Notes: generated by a model from the letters alone, not told the origin. A stretch of 64,000 nucleotides of DNA from Thermospira aquatica (GCF_023525255.1 NZ_CP073355.1:2232001-2296000); one strand, 5' to 3'; positions 33,743 through 42,329 are shown, counted from the first letter of the stretch. Translations and numbers: made by a program.

Positions 33743-34975
33743 TTACATCTCTTTAATCTTAGCTTCAGCAATCTTCTGCATTTCTTCAGCAGCAGCCTCA
33801 GGTGTAACAGCACCAGTCATAACCTTCTTGAGGGTTGGGCCAATAGCATCCCATACTGCACGCATCTCAGCGTTGATAGGCATAGGAATACTCTGCTTTA
33901 CCTGGTTGGCTGTAGCAGCAATGAAAGCATCTGCCTGAATGCGAGAATCTGCCATAGCCTCGAGGTTAGCAGGACTTTCTTTTGCCACGAGAGCATACTT
34001 CACCTGAAATTCCTTAGAAGCCATGAATTCAAGGAACTTCTTCACAGCATCAAGAACAGCCTTATCCTTGATGTTTGCATTGACAGAAACAGTCTTTGCT
34101 GCGTTCCAAGCCAAAATAGGAAGACCGCTTTCATCAACTACAGGAAGAACAGCAATCCCAAGCTTATCCTTGAGAGCATCAGCATAACCCTGGAAAGACC
34201 AAGGACCGTTAATAAGATAAGCGGCTTTGCCTTCTTTGAACATCTTATCAGAAACATCATAGTCGGATTCACGAGGAATCACGCCCTTCTGCTTCAAACC
34301 ATAGTAATAAGCAAGAGCTTTCTTCATCTCAGGTGTGTTGAGGGTAGGTGTCTTGCCATCAGCAGCAAACACACGACCACCAAACGCACCAAGGAAAGTA
34401 ACAAACCAGAAAGCTTCCGTCTGGTTAAACACCATCGGATAGGTCTTGCCATCTTTGTACTTTGCAGTAAGAGCAATAATCTCACTCATCTTAGTAGCAG
34501 GCTTATCAACCATGCTCTTGTTATAGAGCAATGTCAGTGTGTTACCAACAAGGATAGGCAAACCGTAAATCTTCCCCTCAAGTGAAGAAGCCTCAACGGC
34601 AGCAGGAGAGAGTTTCTTCACTACACCGGCAAGCATATTGTCTAGAGGCATGAGAATACCTGTCTGAACCATGGTACCAATGTTATCATTGGGCCCAAAG
34701 ATCATCTCAGGACCACCACCGCCAAGAGCAGCTGTTCTAAACTGCTCGCGCAGATCCTCTGTACCATAGTGAGTGCGGACGACTTTGATGTCAGGATTTG
34801 CAGCCATGAACTCAGCAATCATCTCATCAAACACCTTGTCGATAGTGTCATCATGCTGTTCCCAGATGTTGATGGTAACTTCTTTCTTGGCACCACCACA
34901 GGATACGAGCACGAGACCCAACAACATTACCACGCTTGCCAGAGCGACAAGCTTCTTTGAGAAACTCCTTCTCAT
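33743..34975 (-). CDS. malE: Sugar ABC transporter substrate-binding lipoprotein, MalE-type
   Basis: Extracytoplasmic solute-binding lipoprotein of 410 residues. The signal peptide ends in the lipobox LVSC with Cys26. The mature part is a family 1 sugar-binding protein (TINIWEQHDDT..., AALGGGGPEMIFG near 90, YLINGPWSFQGY near 237). It captures oligosaccharide for MalF/MalG. AGGAGGAG precedes ATG 34975; the frame extends 39 bases further without a better start. First gene of the mal operon, with its own promoter. Confidence 0.92.
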   Translation of the reverse strand: MRRSFSKKLVALASVVMLLGLVLVSCGGAKKEVTINIWEQHDDTIDKVFDEMIAEFMAANPDIKVVRTHYGTEDLREQFRTAALGGGGPEMIFGPNDNIGTMVQTGILMPLDNMLAGVVKKLSPAAVEASSLEGKIYGLPILVGNTLTLLYNKSMVDKPATKMSEIIALTAKYKDGKTYPMVFNQTEAFWFVTFLGAFGGRVFAADGKTPTLNTPEMKKALAYYYGLKQKGVIPRESDYDVSDKMFKEGKAAYLINGPWSFQGYADALKDKLGIAVLPVVDESGLPILAWNAAKTVSVNANIKDKAVLDAVKKFLEFMASKEFQVKYALVAKESPANLEAMADSRIQADAFIAATANQVKQSIPMPINAEMRAVWDAIGPTLKKVMTGAVTPEAAAEEMQKIAEAKIKEM

Positions 34976-35015
34976 AGTCTCCTCCTTTCCATATTTTGGA
35001 TTGTTATTTTTCATT

Positions 35016-35043
35016 ATTATACCACAAGGCGGAAAAAAGTCAA
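35016..35043 (-). promoter_or_regulatory. Promoter of malE-malF-malG
   Basis: Minus-strand TTGACT (35043-35038) and a perfect TATAAT (35021-35016) are 16 bp apart, about 40 bp before the malE start. No obvious operator repeat is seen. Confidence 0.7.
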
Positions 35044-35071
35044 TAGTTTTTCCCCTCTTTTTGGAAAAAAA

Positions 35072-36346
35072 TCAGCGCATTACAATTCCTTTCTTTCCAA
35101 TATCCTTTCGATATTGCATACCATCAAAAGAAATTTTTGCCACTTTCTCATACGCACGATCAATAGCCCTGGAAAGAGTAGAAGATATCGCTGTAACACA
35201 CAGCACCCTTCCTCCGCTTGTAACCCATTGACCTGGCGCCACAAGCTTTGTCCCTGCATGAAATACCAAACAATCCACCTCCGTAGAAAGATCACCTTTA
35301 ATAGGCACGCCCTTCTTGTACGCTCCAGGATATCCCTCAGAGGCCAAAACCACCGTTACACAATAACCGGGATAAAAATCGATCTGAAACTCGTGGAGTT
35401 TTTCCTCCACTGTTGCACACGCTAGATCCAGAAAGCTTGTTTTCATCAATGGAAGAATCACCTGAGCCTCAGGATCTCCAAAACGAACATTATACTCAAG
35501 CACCGACGGCCCGTATTGGGTGAGCATTAACCCAAAATAAAGAACCCCTGTATAGGGATAACCCTCTTTTTTGAGTCCCATAATCGTAGGTTCAATGATA
35601 TTTAGGGTGATGATCTCTTTCATCTTTTGATCAAGGAAAGGTACCGGGGCATACGCTCCCATACCCCCCGTATTCGGTCCCTCATCATTATCAAGAAGCC
35701 GCTTGTGATCCTGAGCAGAGGCCAACCAGTGAAAATGCTTTCCATCACTCACTACGAAAACACTCACCTCAACGCCATCCAGCCGATCCTCCAGGATAAT
35801 CCTATTCCCCGCATCACCAAACTCTCTGTCCACCATCATACGACGGATAGCATCCATGGTCTCATCTTTCGTTCTGGCAACTGTCACCCCTTTTCCTGCG
35901 GCAAGCCCATCTGTCTTGACAACAAACGCCCTGTTTTGTTTTTCGACATAACGATAGGCATCTTCAGGCCGAGAAAAAACCTGAAAGTACGCTGTAGGAA
36001 TACCATGTCTCGCCAGAAATTCTTTCATAAAAACCTTACTCCCCTCAAGGCGTGCCGCAGCCTTTTTTGGACCAAAAACTTTGATCTTATGTTTACGAAG
36101 CTCATCCACCACACCCGCAACGAGAGGAGCTTCTGGCCCCACAATCACCATTTCGATTTTCTCTTGCTGAATAAATTTCACTAACATCTCAAAAGGAGGC
36201 TCAAGAGGAATCTCTACATTTGTGCCATACTGATGGGTTCCCCCATTCCCAGGACAGATATAGAGTTTTGAAAGACGACTACTCCGCGTAATCGACCAGG
36301 CCATGGCCGCCTCTCTTCCCCCTCCACCCAGCAACAAAACTCGCAT
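35072..36346 (-). CDS. purD: Phosphoribosylamine-glycine ligase
   Basis: GAR synthetase, second step of purine synthesis, an ATP-grasp enzyme of 424 residues. N-terminal MRVLLLGGGGREAAMAW and PGNGGT near 33 form the substrate domain; KTDGLAAGKGV near 143 binds ATP; RFGDPEAQ near 290 is the metal-binding ATP-grasp motif. AAGGAG precedes ATG 36346. It stands alone, 96 bp upstream of malE with malE's promoter in between. Confidence 0.96.
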   Translation of the reverse strand: MRVLLLGGGGREAAMAWSITRSSRLSKLYICPGNGGTHQYGTNVEIPLEPPFEMLVKFIQQEKIEMVIVGPEAPLVAGVVDELRKHKIKVFGPKKAAARLEGSKVFMKEFLARHGIPTAYFQVFSRPEDAYRYVEKQNRAFVVKTDGLAAGKGVTVARTKDETMDAIRRMMVDREFGDAGNRIILEDRLDGVEVSVFVVSDGKHFHWLASAQDHKRLLDNDEGPNTGGMGAYAPVPFLDQKMKEIITLNIIEPTIMGLKKEGYPYTGVLYFGLMLTQYGPSVLEYNVRFGDPEAQVILPLMKTSFLDLACATVEEKLHEFQIDFYPGYCVTVVLASEGYPGAYKKGVPIKGDLSTEVDCLVFHAGTKLVAPGQWVTSGGRVLCVTAISSTLSRAIDRAYEKVAKISFDGMQYRKDIGKKGIVMR

Positions 36347-36484
36347 ACCTACTCCTTGATAACATTCTTTTCGCCCAATAGTATATCAAAAAACACAAAA
36401 AACCGCAAGTAGAATACTTTCAAATACCTTATAAGTTGCAAAAAAAATCATTCTATGACATACTTTATAGAAGGAGGAATTTGC

Positions 36485-37822
36485 ATGCGAAAAGATCTGC
36501 CTATCGTGGCTATTATCGGACGTCCGAATGTAGGAAAATCTTCGCTTTTTAATCTTCTTATCGGTGAACGAAAATCCATCGTTGATGAAACGGAAGGTGT
36601 CACAAGAGACATCAATATGGAACTTATTCAAACAGAGTATGGTGCGTTCTATCTCTACGATACGGCAGGTTTCCTCAAAGAAGGAGACAAATTTAACTCT
36701 CTTGTTCAAAAAAAAGTCAAAGAAGCCATTGAAAAAACCGACATTATTCTTTTCATGGTAGACGGGAGGAATCTTCACCCCATGGACAAAGAGATTGCAA
36801 GTTTTCTCCATGAACAAGAAAAAGAAGTCTGGGTTATTGCAAACAAATTAGACAATCCTGATATGGAAGTGCTTGCTTACGAATTTTACACTCTGGGTTT
36901 TAAGGAAATCATTCCATTTTCTGTAGTTCATAAACGAGGATATGCCACTCTCAAAGAAAAAATTGAAATCTGGGCTAAAAATCATGGCAAGTCTATTACT
37001 CCAATTCAAGATGAGATTAGGGTCGCTATCGTAGGAAAACCCAACGTGGGAAAATCCCAGCTCGTTAACACTATCCTGGGATATGAACGAAGCCTTGTGT
37101 CTGATGTGGCAGGAACAACCAGAGATGCCTTAGATGATATTTTTCAGTGGGAAGGGAAAACGATTCGCCTGATTGATACTGCCGGTATCAAGAAAAAATC
37201 CCGTGTTGCGGACGATGTAGACTACTATACCCAGGTTCGGACTATCCAGGCTATCGAACGCTCTGAGATTGTCGTTCTCCTCATTGATGCAGTTGAAGGA
37301 CTTGCTCATAGTGACAAGGTCATCCTGGATATGGTTGCCGAAAAACGCAGAGGGCTTGTCATCGCCTTTAATAAATGGGATCTCAAAACCACTTCTGGTA
37401 AAGACAATACCGAAATGATGAAAGCATATGATGCCTATTTTAAGCAAGAGCTTCCCGAATTTACGTATATTCCTCTGCACTACATCTCTGCAAAAACAGG
37501 ATACAAAGTTCCCCAACTTCTCCATCGAATACTCGAAATCCACGAATGGTTCCACAAACGTATCGAGACATCAGAACTTAACCAGTGGCTTCAAACTATC
37601 AAAGAAGCAAACCCTTACAAACAGGCATCCAATCTCCGGGTATACTATGGCACTCAAATCTACGAAGCACCTCCGGGTTTTCTCTTTTTTATTAACAAAA
37701 AAGAACACCTCCGCAAAGACTATCCCCGCTTTCTTGAAAAACGCCTTCGAGAAGCTTTCGGTTTCCCCGGTATTCCTCTGAAACTTATTTTCAAAGAAAA
37801 AACACGGGACGATAAGTCCTAA
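36485..37822 (+). CDS. der: Ribosome biogenesis GTPase Der (EngA)
   Basis: Double GTPase required for 50S subunit assembly; 445 residues. Two G domains each show their motifs: GRPNVGKSS near 10, DTAGF near 57, NKLD near 117; then GKPNVGKSQ near 182, DTAGIKKKSR near 230, NKWD near 296. A KH-like C-terminal domain follows. ATG 36485 is chosen because it begins the conserved N-terminus and has AGGAGG before it; the frame is open 30 bases upstream. It starts an operon with a DUF2934 gene and a slipin gene. Confidence 0.96.
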   Translation: MRKDLPIVAIIGRPNVGKSSLFNLLIGERKSIVDETEGVTRDINMELIQTEYGAFYLYDTAGFLKEGDKFNSLVQKKVKEAIEKTDIILFMVDGRNLHPMDKEIASFLHEQEKEVWVIANKLDNPDMEVLAYEFYTLGFKEIIPFSVVHKRGYATLKEKIEIWAKNHGKSITPIQDEIRVAIVGKPNVGKSQLVNTILGYERSLVSDVAGTTRDALDDIFQWEGKTIRLIDTAGIKKKSRVADDVDYYTQVRTIQAIERSEIVVLLIDAVEGLAHSDKVILDMVAEKRRGLVIAFNKWDLKTTSGKDNTEMMKAYDAYFKQELPEFTYIPLHYISAKTGYKVPQLLHRILEIHEWFHKRIETSELNQWLQTIKEANPYKQASNLRVYYGTQIYEAPPGFLFFINKKEHLRKDYPRFLEKRLREAFGFPGIPLKLIFKEKTRDDKS

Positions 37823-37839
37823 AAATAAAGGAGGTTCTT

Positions 37840-38049
37840 ATGCCACCTAAAAAATCTACATCCACTTCCACAGAAACCAAAACCACTCGTGGAAGCAAGA
37901 AGAAACCCACTCTTCAAGAGCTTCAACATGAGATTGAGAAAAGGGCCTACGAGATCTCGATTGAGAGACGTTCTCGCGGGCTCCACGGTGATGAACTCTC
38001 TGACTGGCTCCAGGCAGAGACAGAGATCAAAGAAAAATACGGACTTTGA
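37840..38049 (+). CDS. DUF2934 family small protein
   Basis: A 69-residue soluble protein with a Lys/Thr/Ser-rich N-terminus and a DUF2934 core: IEKRAYEISIERRSRGLHGDE followed by DWLQAETEI. Function unknown; members occur widely as small proteins in bacteria. AAGGAGG precedes the ATG. It lies 17 bases past der and before the slipin gene, separated from the latter by a stable hairpin. Confidence 0.85.
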   Translation: MPPKKSTSTSTETKTTRGSKKKPTLQELQHEIEKRAYEISIERRSRGLHGDELSDWLQAETEIKEKYGL

Positions 38050-38052
38050 CAT

Positions 38053-38076
38053 CCAGGGGGAGTTTCTCCCCCCTGG
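38053..38076 (+). promoter_or_regulatory. Stable intercistronic hairpin
   Basis: CCAGGGGGAG pairs with CTCCCCCCTGG (one bulged C) across a TTT loop, directly after the DUF2934 stop. There is no T tract, so it is more likely an mRNA stability or processing element than a terminator. Confidence 0.6.
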
Positions 38077-38096
38077 TCCCAAATAAGGAGGCAAAC

Positions 38097-39086
38097 ATGG
38101 AATCGTTTACACTTCTTCTCACCATAGCGGTTGTTATGATAGCTGTGATCTTTGTCATTTCCAAGATGGTAGTGATCATTCAGCAAGCCGAGGTCATGAT
38201 CATTGAAAGACTCGGAAAATACAACCGGATTCTCAAGGCAGGTATCAATATTGTCATCCCTTTCCTCGAAAAACCCCGTAAAGTCAAGTGGAAAGTTCAA
38301 CGAAAATATGCTGAAAAGGTTTATTATTATATTACCGAGGTTGAAAGAATTGATCTTCGAGAAACCTTGTATGATTTTCCCCGCCAAAACGTCATCACCA
38401 AAGACAATGTCACCATCGAGATCAACGCTCTTCTCTATTTCCAGGTAATTGATCCTTACAAGGCTGCCTACGAGATCGAAAACTTCCCCGAGGCTATTGA
38501 AAAACTTACGCAGACCACCTTAAGAAATGTCATCGGAGAAATGGAGCTAGACGAAACCCTCAGCTCACGAGAAATTATCAACACCAAACTCCGTGCTATT
38601 CTTGACGAAGCCACAGATAAATGGGGAGTAAAAGTAAACCGTGTGGAACTCCAGGACATTCTCCCACCAAAAGAGATCAAAGAAGCCATGGAAAAACAGA
38701 TGCGTGCCGAACGGGAAAAGCGCGAAATGATCCTCCGTGCGGAAGGAGAAAAACAATCCAAGATTCTCGTCGCTCAGGGAGACAAGGAAGCGTACATCAC
38801 CCGTGCTGAGGGAGAAAAACAAAACGCTATTCTCCGTGCTGAAGGAGAAGCCACTGCCAAAATCCGCATCGCAGAAGCAGAAGCAGAGGCCATCCGAAAA
38901 ATCAAAGAAGCTCTCGAGTCAAAATCTACCGACCCTGCCCAATATCTCGTTGCCCTCAAATACATTGAAGCCTTGAAAGATATTGCAGCCGGTAACGGAG
39001 GAAAGGTTGTATTTATGCCCTATGAGGCTTCTTCGCTTCTCTCTTCTCTCGGCAGTATCAAAGAACTTCTCAAAGATTTGAAATAG
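38097..39086 (+). CDS. SPFH-domain membrane protein, stomatin/slipin-like
   Basis: A 329-residue protein: one N-terminal membrane helix (about 4-25), a PHB/SPFH domain (about 28-200; QQAEVMIIERLGKYNRIL and FPRQNVITKDNVTIEINALLYFQV are characteristic), and an alanine/glutamate-rich coiled coil (about 195-285) with repeated LRAEGE units. Slipins form ring-like membrane assemblies and often pair with an NfeD protein; none is adjacent here. AAGGAGG precedes ATG 38097; the open frame begins earlier at 38046 but without a site. Confidence 0.9.
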   Translation: MESFTLLLTIAVVMIAVIFVISKMVVIIQQAEVMIIERLGKYNRILKAGINIVIPFLEKPRKVKWKVQRKYAEKVYYYITEVERIDLRETLYDFPRQNVITKDNVTIEINALLYFQVIDPYKAAYEIENFPEAIEKLTQTTLRNVIGEMELDETLSSREIINTKLRAILDEATDKWGVKVNRVELQDILPPKEIKEAMEKQMRAEREKREMILRAEGEKQSKILVAQGDKEAYITRAEGEKQNAILRAEGEATAKIRIAEAEAEAIRKIKEALESKSTDPAQYLVALKYIEALKDIAAGNGGKVVFMPYEASSLLSSLGSIKELLKDLK

Positions 39087-39094
39087 TCTCTAAA

Positions 39095-39131
39095 AACACA
39101 AAGACGCTTCTTTATGAAGCGTCTTTGTGTT
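39095..39131. terminator. Terminator between the slipin and queF genes
   Basis: A 16-bp perfect stem, beginning AACACAAAGACG on the plus strand, with a TTTAT loop. On the minus strand it is followed by a T tract, so it mainly ends the pyrK-queF transcript; on the plus strand the T tract is missing. Confidence 0.8.
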
Positions 39132-39193
39132 CTCAATCAAAAAACACTAAAACTTTCAAAAAGAAACTTGGCAACTCAAAGAAAGTTTCAGAA

Positions 39194-39604
39194 TCACTTT
39201 TTCCACTCTACCTCAACATTTACCCGAATACCACCCCGACTCTTCCAATTACCAATCACTTTTACCCATCTTGGCGACACCTTGGCCACAAAATCATCTA
39301 AAATTTTATTTATCGCATTTTCCTGAAAAATCCCCAGGTTTCGATACGAAGTCAAATACAGTTTGAGCGCCTTTTCTTCAACAAGATAGGTATCAGGAAT
39401 ATAACGAATAATCACTGTCGCAAAGTCCGGAAGACCCGTCTTCGGACAAACCGAACTAAACTCATCTGTCACCAATTCCACCACGTAATCCCTGTCATTG
39501 TAAATATTCTCAATAACCTCAAGAGGTGGTTCAATGACCAGATCTCGGATATGATTCTGTTTGTCTGTATACCCAGAGGTATCCCAGCTTTGATGGATTG
39601 CCAT
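39194..39604 (-). CDS. queF: NADPH-dependent preQ0 reductase QueF, with an active-site substitution
   Basis: Reduces 7-cyano-7-deazaguanine to preQ1 in queuosine synthesis; 136 residues, the short single-domain type. The catalytic Cys53 and Asp60 are in SSVCPKTGLPDF and the KALKLYLTSYRN motif is present. The family's FHE motif reads FQE: Gln94 replaces the usual His while Glu95 is kept. Cys, Asp and Glu remain, so activity is plausible but altered specificity cannot be excluded. GGAGGAAGG precedes the ATG. Other queuosine genes are not in the window. Confidence 0.9.
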   Translation of the reverse strand: MAIHQSWDTSGYTDKQNHIRDLVIEPPLEVIENIYNDRDYVVELVTDEFSSVCPKTGLPDFATVIIRYIPDTYLVEEKALKLYLTSYRNLGIFQENAINKILDDFVAKVSPRWVKVIGNWKSRGGIRVNVEVEWKK

Positions 39605-39625
39605 ACCTTCCTCCTCTTTTACAAT

Positions 39626-39895
39626 TTATAAAACCCATAACAATACAAAAAGCATCACTCCTAACACTACCCCCGCCAGGATAACATCCATATCCCTTCG
39701 CAGCAAGGTCCACACCATTCTTAGAAAAGGATGCCGCTGCCTCTCAAGGATAAACATCTTTGTTTCTTCTGGCAAATTTTCCCACCGTTCTTGAAACTCC
39801 TGCCTCTGTATCACTATACGGTAAACCATCCAACCGCCTGCAACAACCAGTACCACCAGAATGATATCCAGATAGTCATACAAAAAATTCTTCAT
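39626..39895 (-). CDS. Small two-helix membrane protein
   Basis: An unrecognised 89-residue protein with membrane helices at about 9-28 and 69-88 and a charged middle (QRQEFQERWENLPEETK). It lies between another unknown membrane protein and queF on the same strand and is probably cotranscribed. No function can be assigned. Confidence 0.6.
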   Translation of the reverse strand: MKNFLYDYLDIILVVLVVAGGWMVYRIVIQRQEFQERWENLPEETKMFILERQRHPFLRMVWTLLRRDMDVILAGVVLGVMLFVLLWVL

Positions 39896-39938
39896 GCCTC
39901 ACTCCTTTTTCTAACTCAAATCTTATTTCATCAAATAG

Positions 39939-40394
39939 TTATACCGCTTCTTTTCTTAAAACCCTCCCACAGAGAACAAGAATCCCTGCCAGAACAAGCC
40001 AACCCAGAGCATCGAATAGTCCAACCCACCAATGCCAGCTACTTACCACACAGACCAGCGAAAGACCCCACACAAAAAAAGCCACCATTTCCAGCCACCA
40101 AAAACGTTTTCTTATCCCCACTTTTACCTCAGAGGTAAGCGTGCCTATCCAGAAACCAACCCGGAATATCCTATGCCACACAGAGAGGCCTAAAAATGCC
40201 GAAAAAACCATGAGAGCCAGCATCACCCAGGTAAACTCACGACGCTTCTTTGCATCATTCCAGAACACAAGCAAAAAAATATTGTATCCCGCCAGAGAAA
40301 GAATCTGAGCAAGCCCACGAAACTCCCACAATGCTGGTACCATAACAAACACACACCCGGCTATCAAAAAAAACGTTCTTGTTATTTCTCCCAT
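39939..40394 (-). CDS. Uncharacterised multi-helix membrane protein
   Basis: An unrecognised 151-residue protein with about five hydrophobic helices and a basic cytoplasmic loop (VKVGIRKRF near 90). It overlaps the end of pyrK by 13 bases; its Shine-Dalgarno AAGGAG lies inside pyrK, so translation is coupled. No family or function recognised. Confidence 0.65.
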   Translation of the reverse strand: MGEITRTFFLIAGCVFVMVPALWEFRGLAQILSLAGYNIFLLVFWNDAKKRREFTWVMLALMVFSAFLGLSVWHRIFRVGFWIGTLTSEVKVGIRKRFWWLEMVAFFVWGLSLVCVVSSWHWWVGLFDALGWLVLAGILVLCGRVLRKEAV

Positions 40395-41137
40395 GCTATC
40401 TCCTTCCAGTGAAAAACCGGTCCATCACTACAACACAGAGCATACGTCTCGTCTTTTCTTGGTATCACACACCCCTTGCACGCCCCAAATCCACAAGCCA
40501 TCATACTTTCAGTGGAAAAATAGGCATCTCCACCAAAATTTCTCTTTTCAAGAAAACTTGCTATTGCTGACAACATTTTGTGAGGCCCACAGGCAAAGAT
40601 CACCTTCTGAGAAAGATCCATTTCCTCCAGAGCTGTAAGAATATTTCCCTTCTTTCCCCTCGAACCATCATCAGTCACTATGACCACTCTTGATTGGTCA
40701 AACCAATCAAGAGGAGGAATAAAAGCCTCTGAGCGAAATCCCATAACGAGTTGGGATGAGGGGTAGTGACGCTGCAACCACACAAAAGGTGCAACCCCCA
40801 CTCCTCCACCAACCAAAATAACCTCTTTGTTCACCAAGGGAAATCCCCTCCCAAGAGGACCAACAAGAGATACTCTATCATGCCTGTACCTTTGAGCAAG
40901 CAGGGCTGTTCCCTTTCCACGAATTTGTACCAAGAGCTTTATCTCTCCTTTTTCTCTCCTACAATCAGCAATACTTACCGGTCGACGTAAAAGGGGATCA
41001 AGAGCCTCCACAACCCGAACATTCACAAATTGCCCTGGTTGAGCTTCCTTGGCAATCATCGGAGAATGAAAACTAAGCAAGATATACTCCCCTCGTACCT
41101 GAATGTCTTCTAAAATAGCCCACTCTTCATACTTCAT
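40382..41137 (-). CDS. pyrK: Dihydroorotate dehydrogenase electron-transfer subunit
   Basis: PyrK carries FAD and a [2Fe-2S] cluster and passes electrons from PyrD-B to NAD. The 251 residues show the FAD motif RRPVSIAD near 50-57, the NAD-binding LVGGGVGVAPF near 106 and four C-terminal cluster Cys at 215, 220, 223 and 235. The pyrD partner is not adjacent. Related sulfhydrogenase or glutamate-synthase subunits look similar, so the name rests on overall resemblance. Two unknown membrane genes and queF follow. Confidence 0.85.
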   Translation of the reverse strand: MKYEEWAILEDIQVRGEYILLSFHSPMIAKEAQPGQFVNVRVVEALDPLLRRPVSIADCRREKGEIKLLVQIRGKGTALLAQRYRHDRVSLVGPLGRGFPLVNKEVILVGGGVGVAPFVWLQRHYPSSQLVMGFRSEAFIPPLDWFDQSRVVIVTDDGSRGKKGNILTALEEMDLSQKVIFACGPHKMLSAIASFLEKRNFGGDAYFSTESMMACGFGACKGCVIPRKDETYALCCSDGPVFHWKEIAWEK

Positions 41138-41214
41138 TTTATCATTCCTGCCTTTTCAAGGTTGTATATTCTAAACCAAAAAACAAGGAATGTCAATTTC
41201 TTAGAAAAATAAAA

Positions 41215-41238
41215 AAAGGCTGCCAAACGGCAGCCTTT
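41215..41238 (-). terminator. flaA terminator
   Basis: Stem AAAGGCTGCC/GGCAGCCTTT with a 4-base loop. On the minus strand a run of T follows, 15 bp after the flaA stop. Confidence 0.9.
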
Positions 41239-41252
41239 CCAGTCAAGAGTGT

Positions 41253-42230
41253 TTACTGCTGTGCTGGAGCATTGGCTCTCTGTTGAGCTTTAGCCTGCTC
41301 ATAGAGCTGAGTAATATCAGAGAGACGCTTCAACTCAAGGATTCTCTTATCGAGACGTTCCTTGGCGAGAATACCCCACTGAGCTTCATCATCGATATCC
41401 ATCTCTTCACGGATGATGGCTCTATCAAACTCCATATCCACATCCTTGAAGTAGACAACAAAATCTCCACCCTGTTCGATTTCAGGTTTGTACACGATAT
41501 AGCCATCAAAAACTACATAAGGATAACTTCTTGGATAGAGAGGAATCCTCTGAAGTACTCTATCACGAACATCATCAGTATACTCAGGATTCTGCCAGAG
41601 GAGTTTTCTCCAACCCTCAAACCATACAGAACCCATGAAGAAATCTTTGGTCTGATCCATGCGGTCGCGAAGCCGAATACCTACCTGCATCTGATAATTC
41701 AAACCATACACCCAGGTAGAAATGCTCTTGATCTGACCTACGTTAGCAAGCAGCCCCATCACGAGGGAGTTCTCCTCTCCACCCTCAGCATTCACAAACG
41801 AACCGTCATCATAGTAGGCAAAGATATCAAAAGGAGGCTTTATCAACGCCCAAGAGAGGAAACGCCCTTCAATAAAATGAATACGAGCGCCCAGAACGGT
41901 ACCTCCCTCACTCTCCCAGCGTTTACTCTTCACCGGCTTCGTATACGACAGAACATTGTTCTTTGTCGTATTGGCCGACGGAGCAAGAATAATACGCCAG
42001 TTCGAAAGAGACCAATCAGCACCGGTAAATTTTACCTCAGGATAACCGTAATCCTTTAGGTTGATGCTGTTTGTATTTTGTGCACGAATAGCCTCATCCT
42101 TTTCCACAACTTTGGCTATATTAGCCTCAAAGGTGGGAAAATGGATCAGCTTTTTCTGGATAGCACCAAACCCGGATGTAGTTATCCACAATAGACTCAG
42201 GATAGATAGAAACGCCACTCCTTTCCTCAT
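41253..42230 (-). CDS. flaA: Periplasmic flagellar sheath protein FlaA
   Basis: FlaA coats the periplasmic flagellar filament of spirochaetes. The 325-residue protein has a signal peptide at 1-23 and the FlaA family core: WRIILAPSANT near 78, a lectin-like beta sandwich with RFLSWALIKPPFDIFAY near 124 and FEGWRKLLWQNPEY near 206, and SYPYVVFDGYIVYKPE near 236. The C-terminus is charged and Gln/Ala-rich. It is monocistronic with a strong promoter and terminator. This is the best lineage marker in the window. No other flagellar genes are adjacent. Confidence 0.93.
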   Translation of the reverse strand: MRKGVAFLSILSLLWITTSGFGAIQKKLIHFPTFEANIAKVVEKDEAIRAQNTNSINLKDYGYPEVKFTGADWSLSNWRIILAPSANTTKNNVLSYTKPVKSKRWESEGGTVLGARIHFIEGRFLSWALIKPPFDIFAYYDDGSFVNAEGGEENSLVMGLLANVGQIKSISTWVYGLNYQMQVGIRLRDRMDQTKDFFMGSVWFEGWRKLLWQNPEYTDDVRDRVLQRIPLYPRSYPYVVFDGYIVYKPEIEQGGDFVVYFKDVDMEFDRAIIREEMDIDDEAQWGILAKERLDKRILELKRLSDITQLYEQAKAQQRANAPAQQ

Positions 42231-42268
42231 ATCTCCACTCCTTTAAAAAGGTATTTTGTGTCTCTTAT

Positions 42269-42296
42269 AGTATACAGGAGAATTTTCTCCTGTCAA
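42269..42296 (-). promoter_or_regulatory. flaA promoter, sigma70 type
   Basis: Minus-strand TTGACA (42296-42291) and TATACT (42274-42269) are 16 bp apart, about 39 bp before the start codon. Confidence 0.75.
42274..42293. promoter_or_regulatory. Inverted repeat filling the flaA promoter spacer, putative operator
   Basis: Perfect 9-bp arms ACAGGAGAA and TTCTCCTGT separated by two bases lie exactly between and partly over the -35 and -10 boxes. A dimeric regulator bound here would block or remodel the promoter. Confidence 0.6.
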
Positions 42297-42302
42297 CCCC
42301 TC

Positions 42303-42329
42303 TCAAGTTTTTTTCTTCTATGCCGATAC
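42303..42329 (+). promoter_or_regulatory. Sigma28 (FliA)-like promoter without a downstream gene
   Basis: TCAAGTTT (42303-42310), 11 bp, then GCCGATAC (42322-42329) follows the flagellar sigma28 pattern TAAAGTTT-N11-GCCGATAA closely. It reads away from flaA into antisense of the GerMN-like gene. The 200-bp gap to 42432 contains only this, the flaA promoter and a weak GGGTAT/ATACCC hairpin at 42349-42374. Confidence 0.45.
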
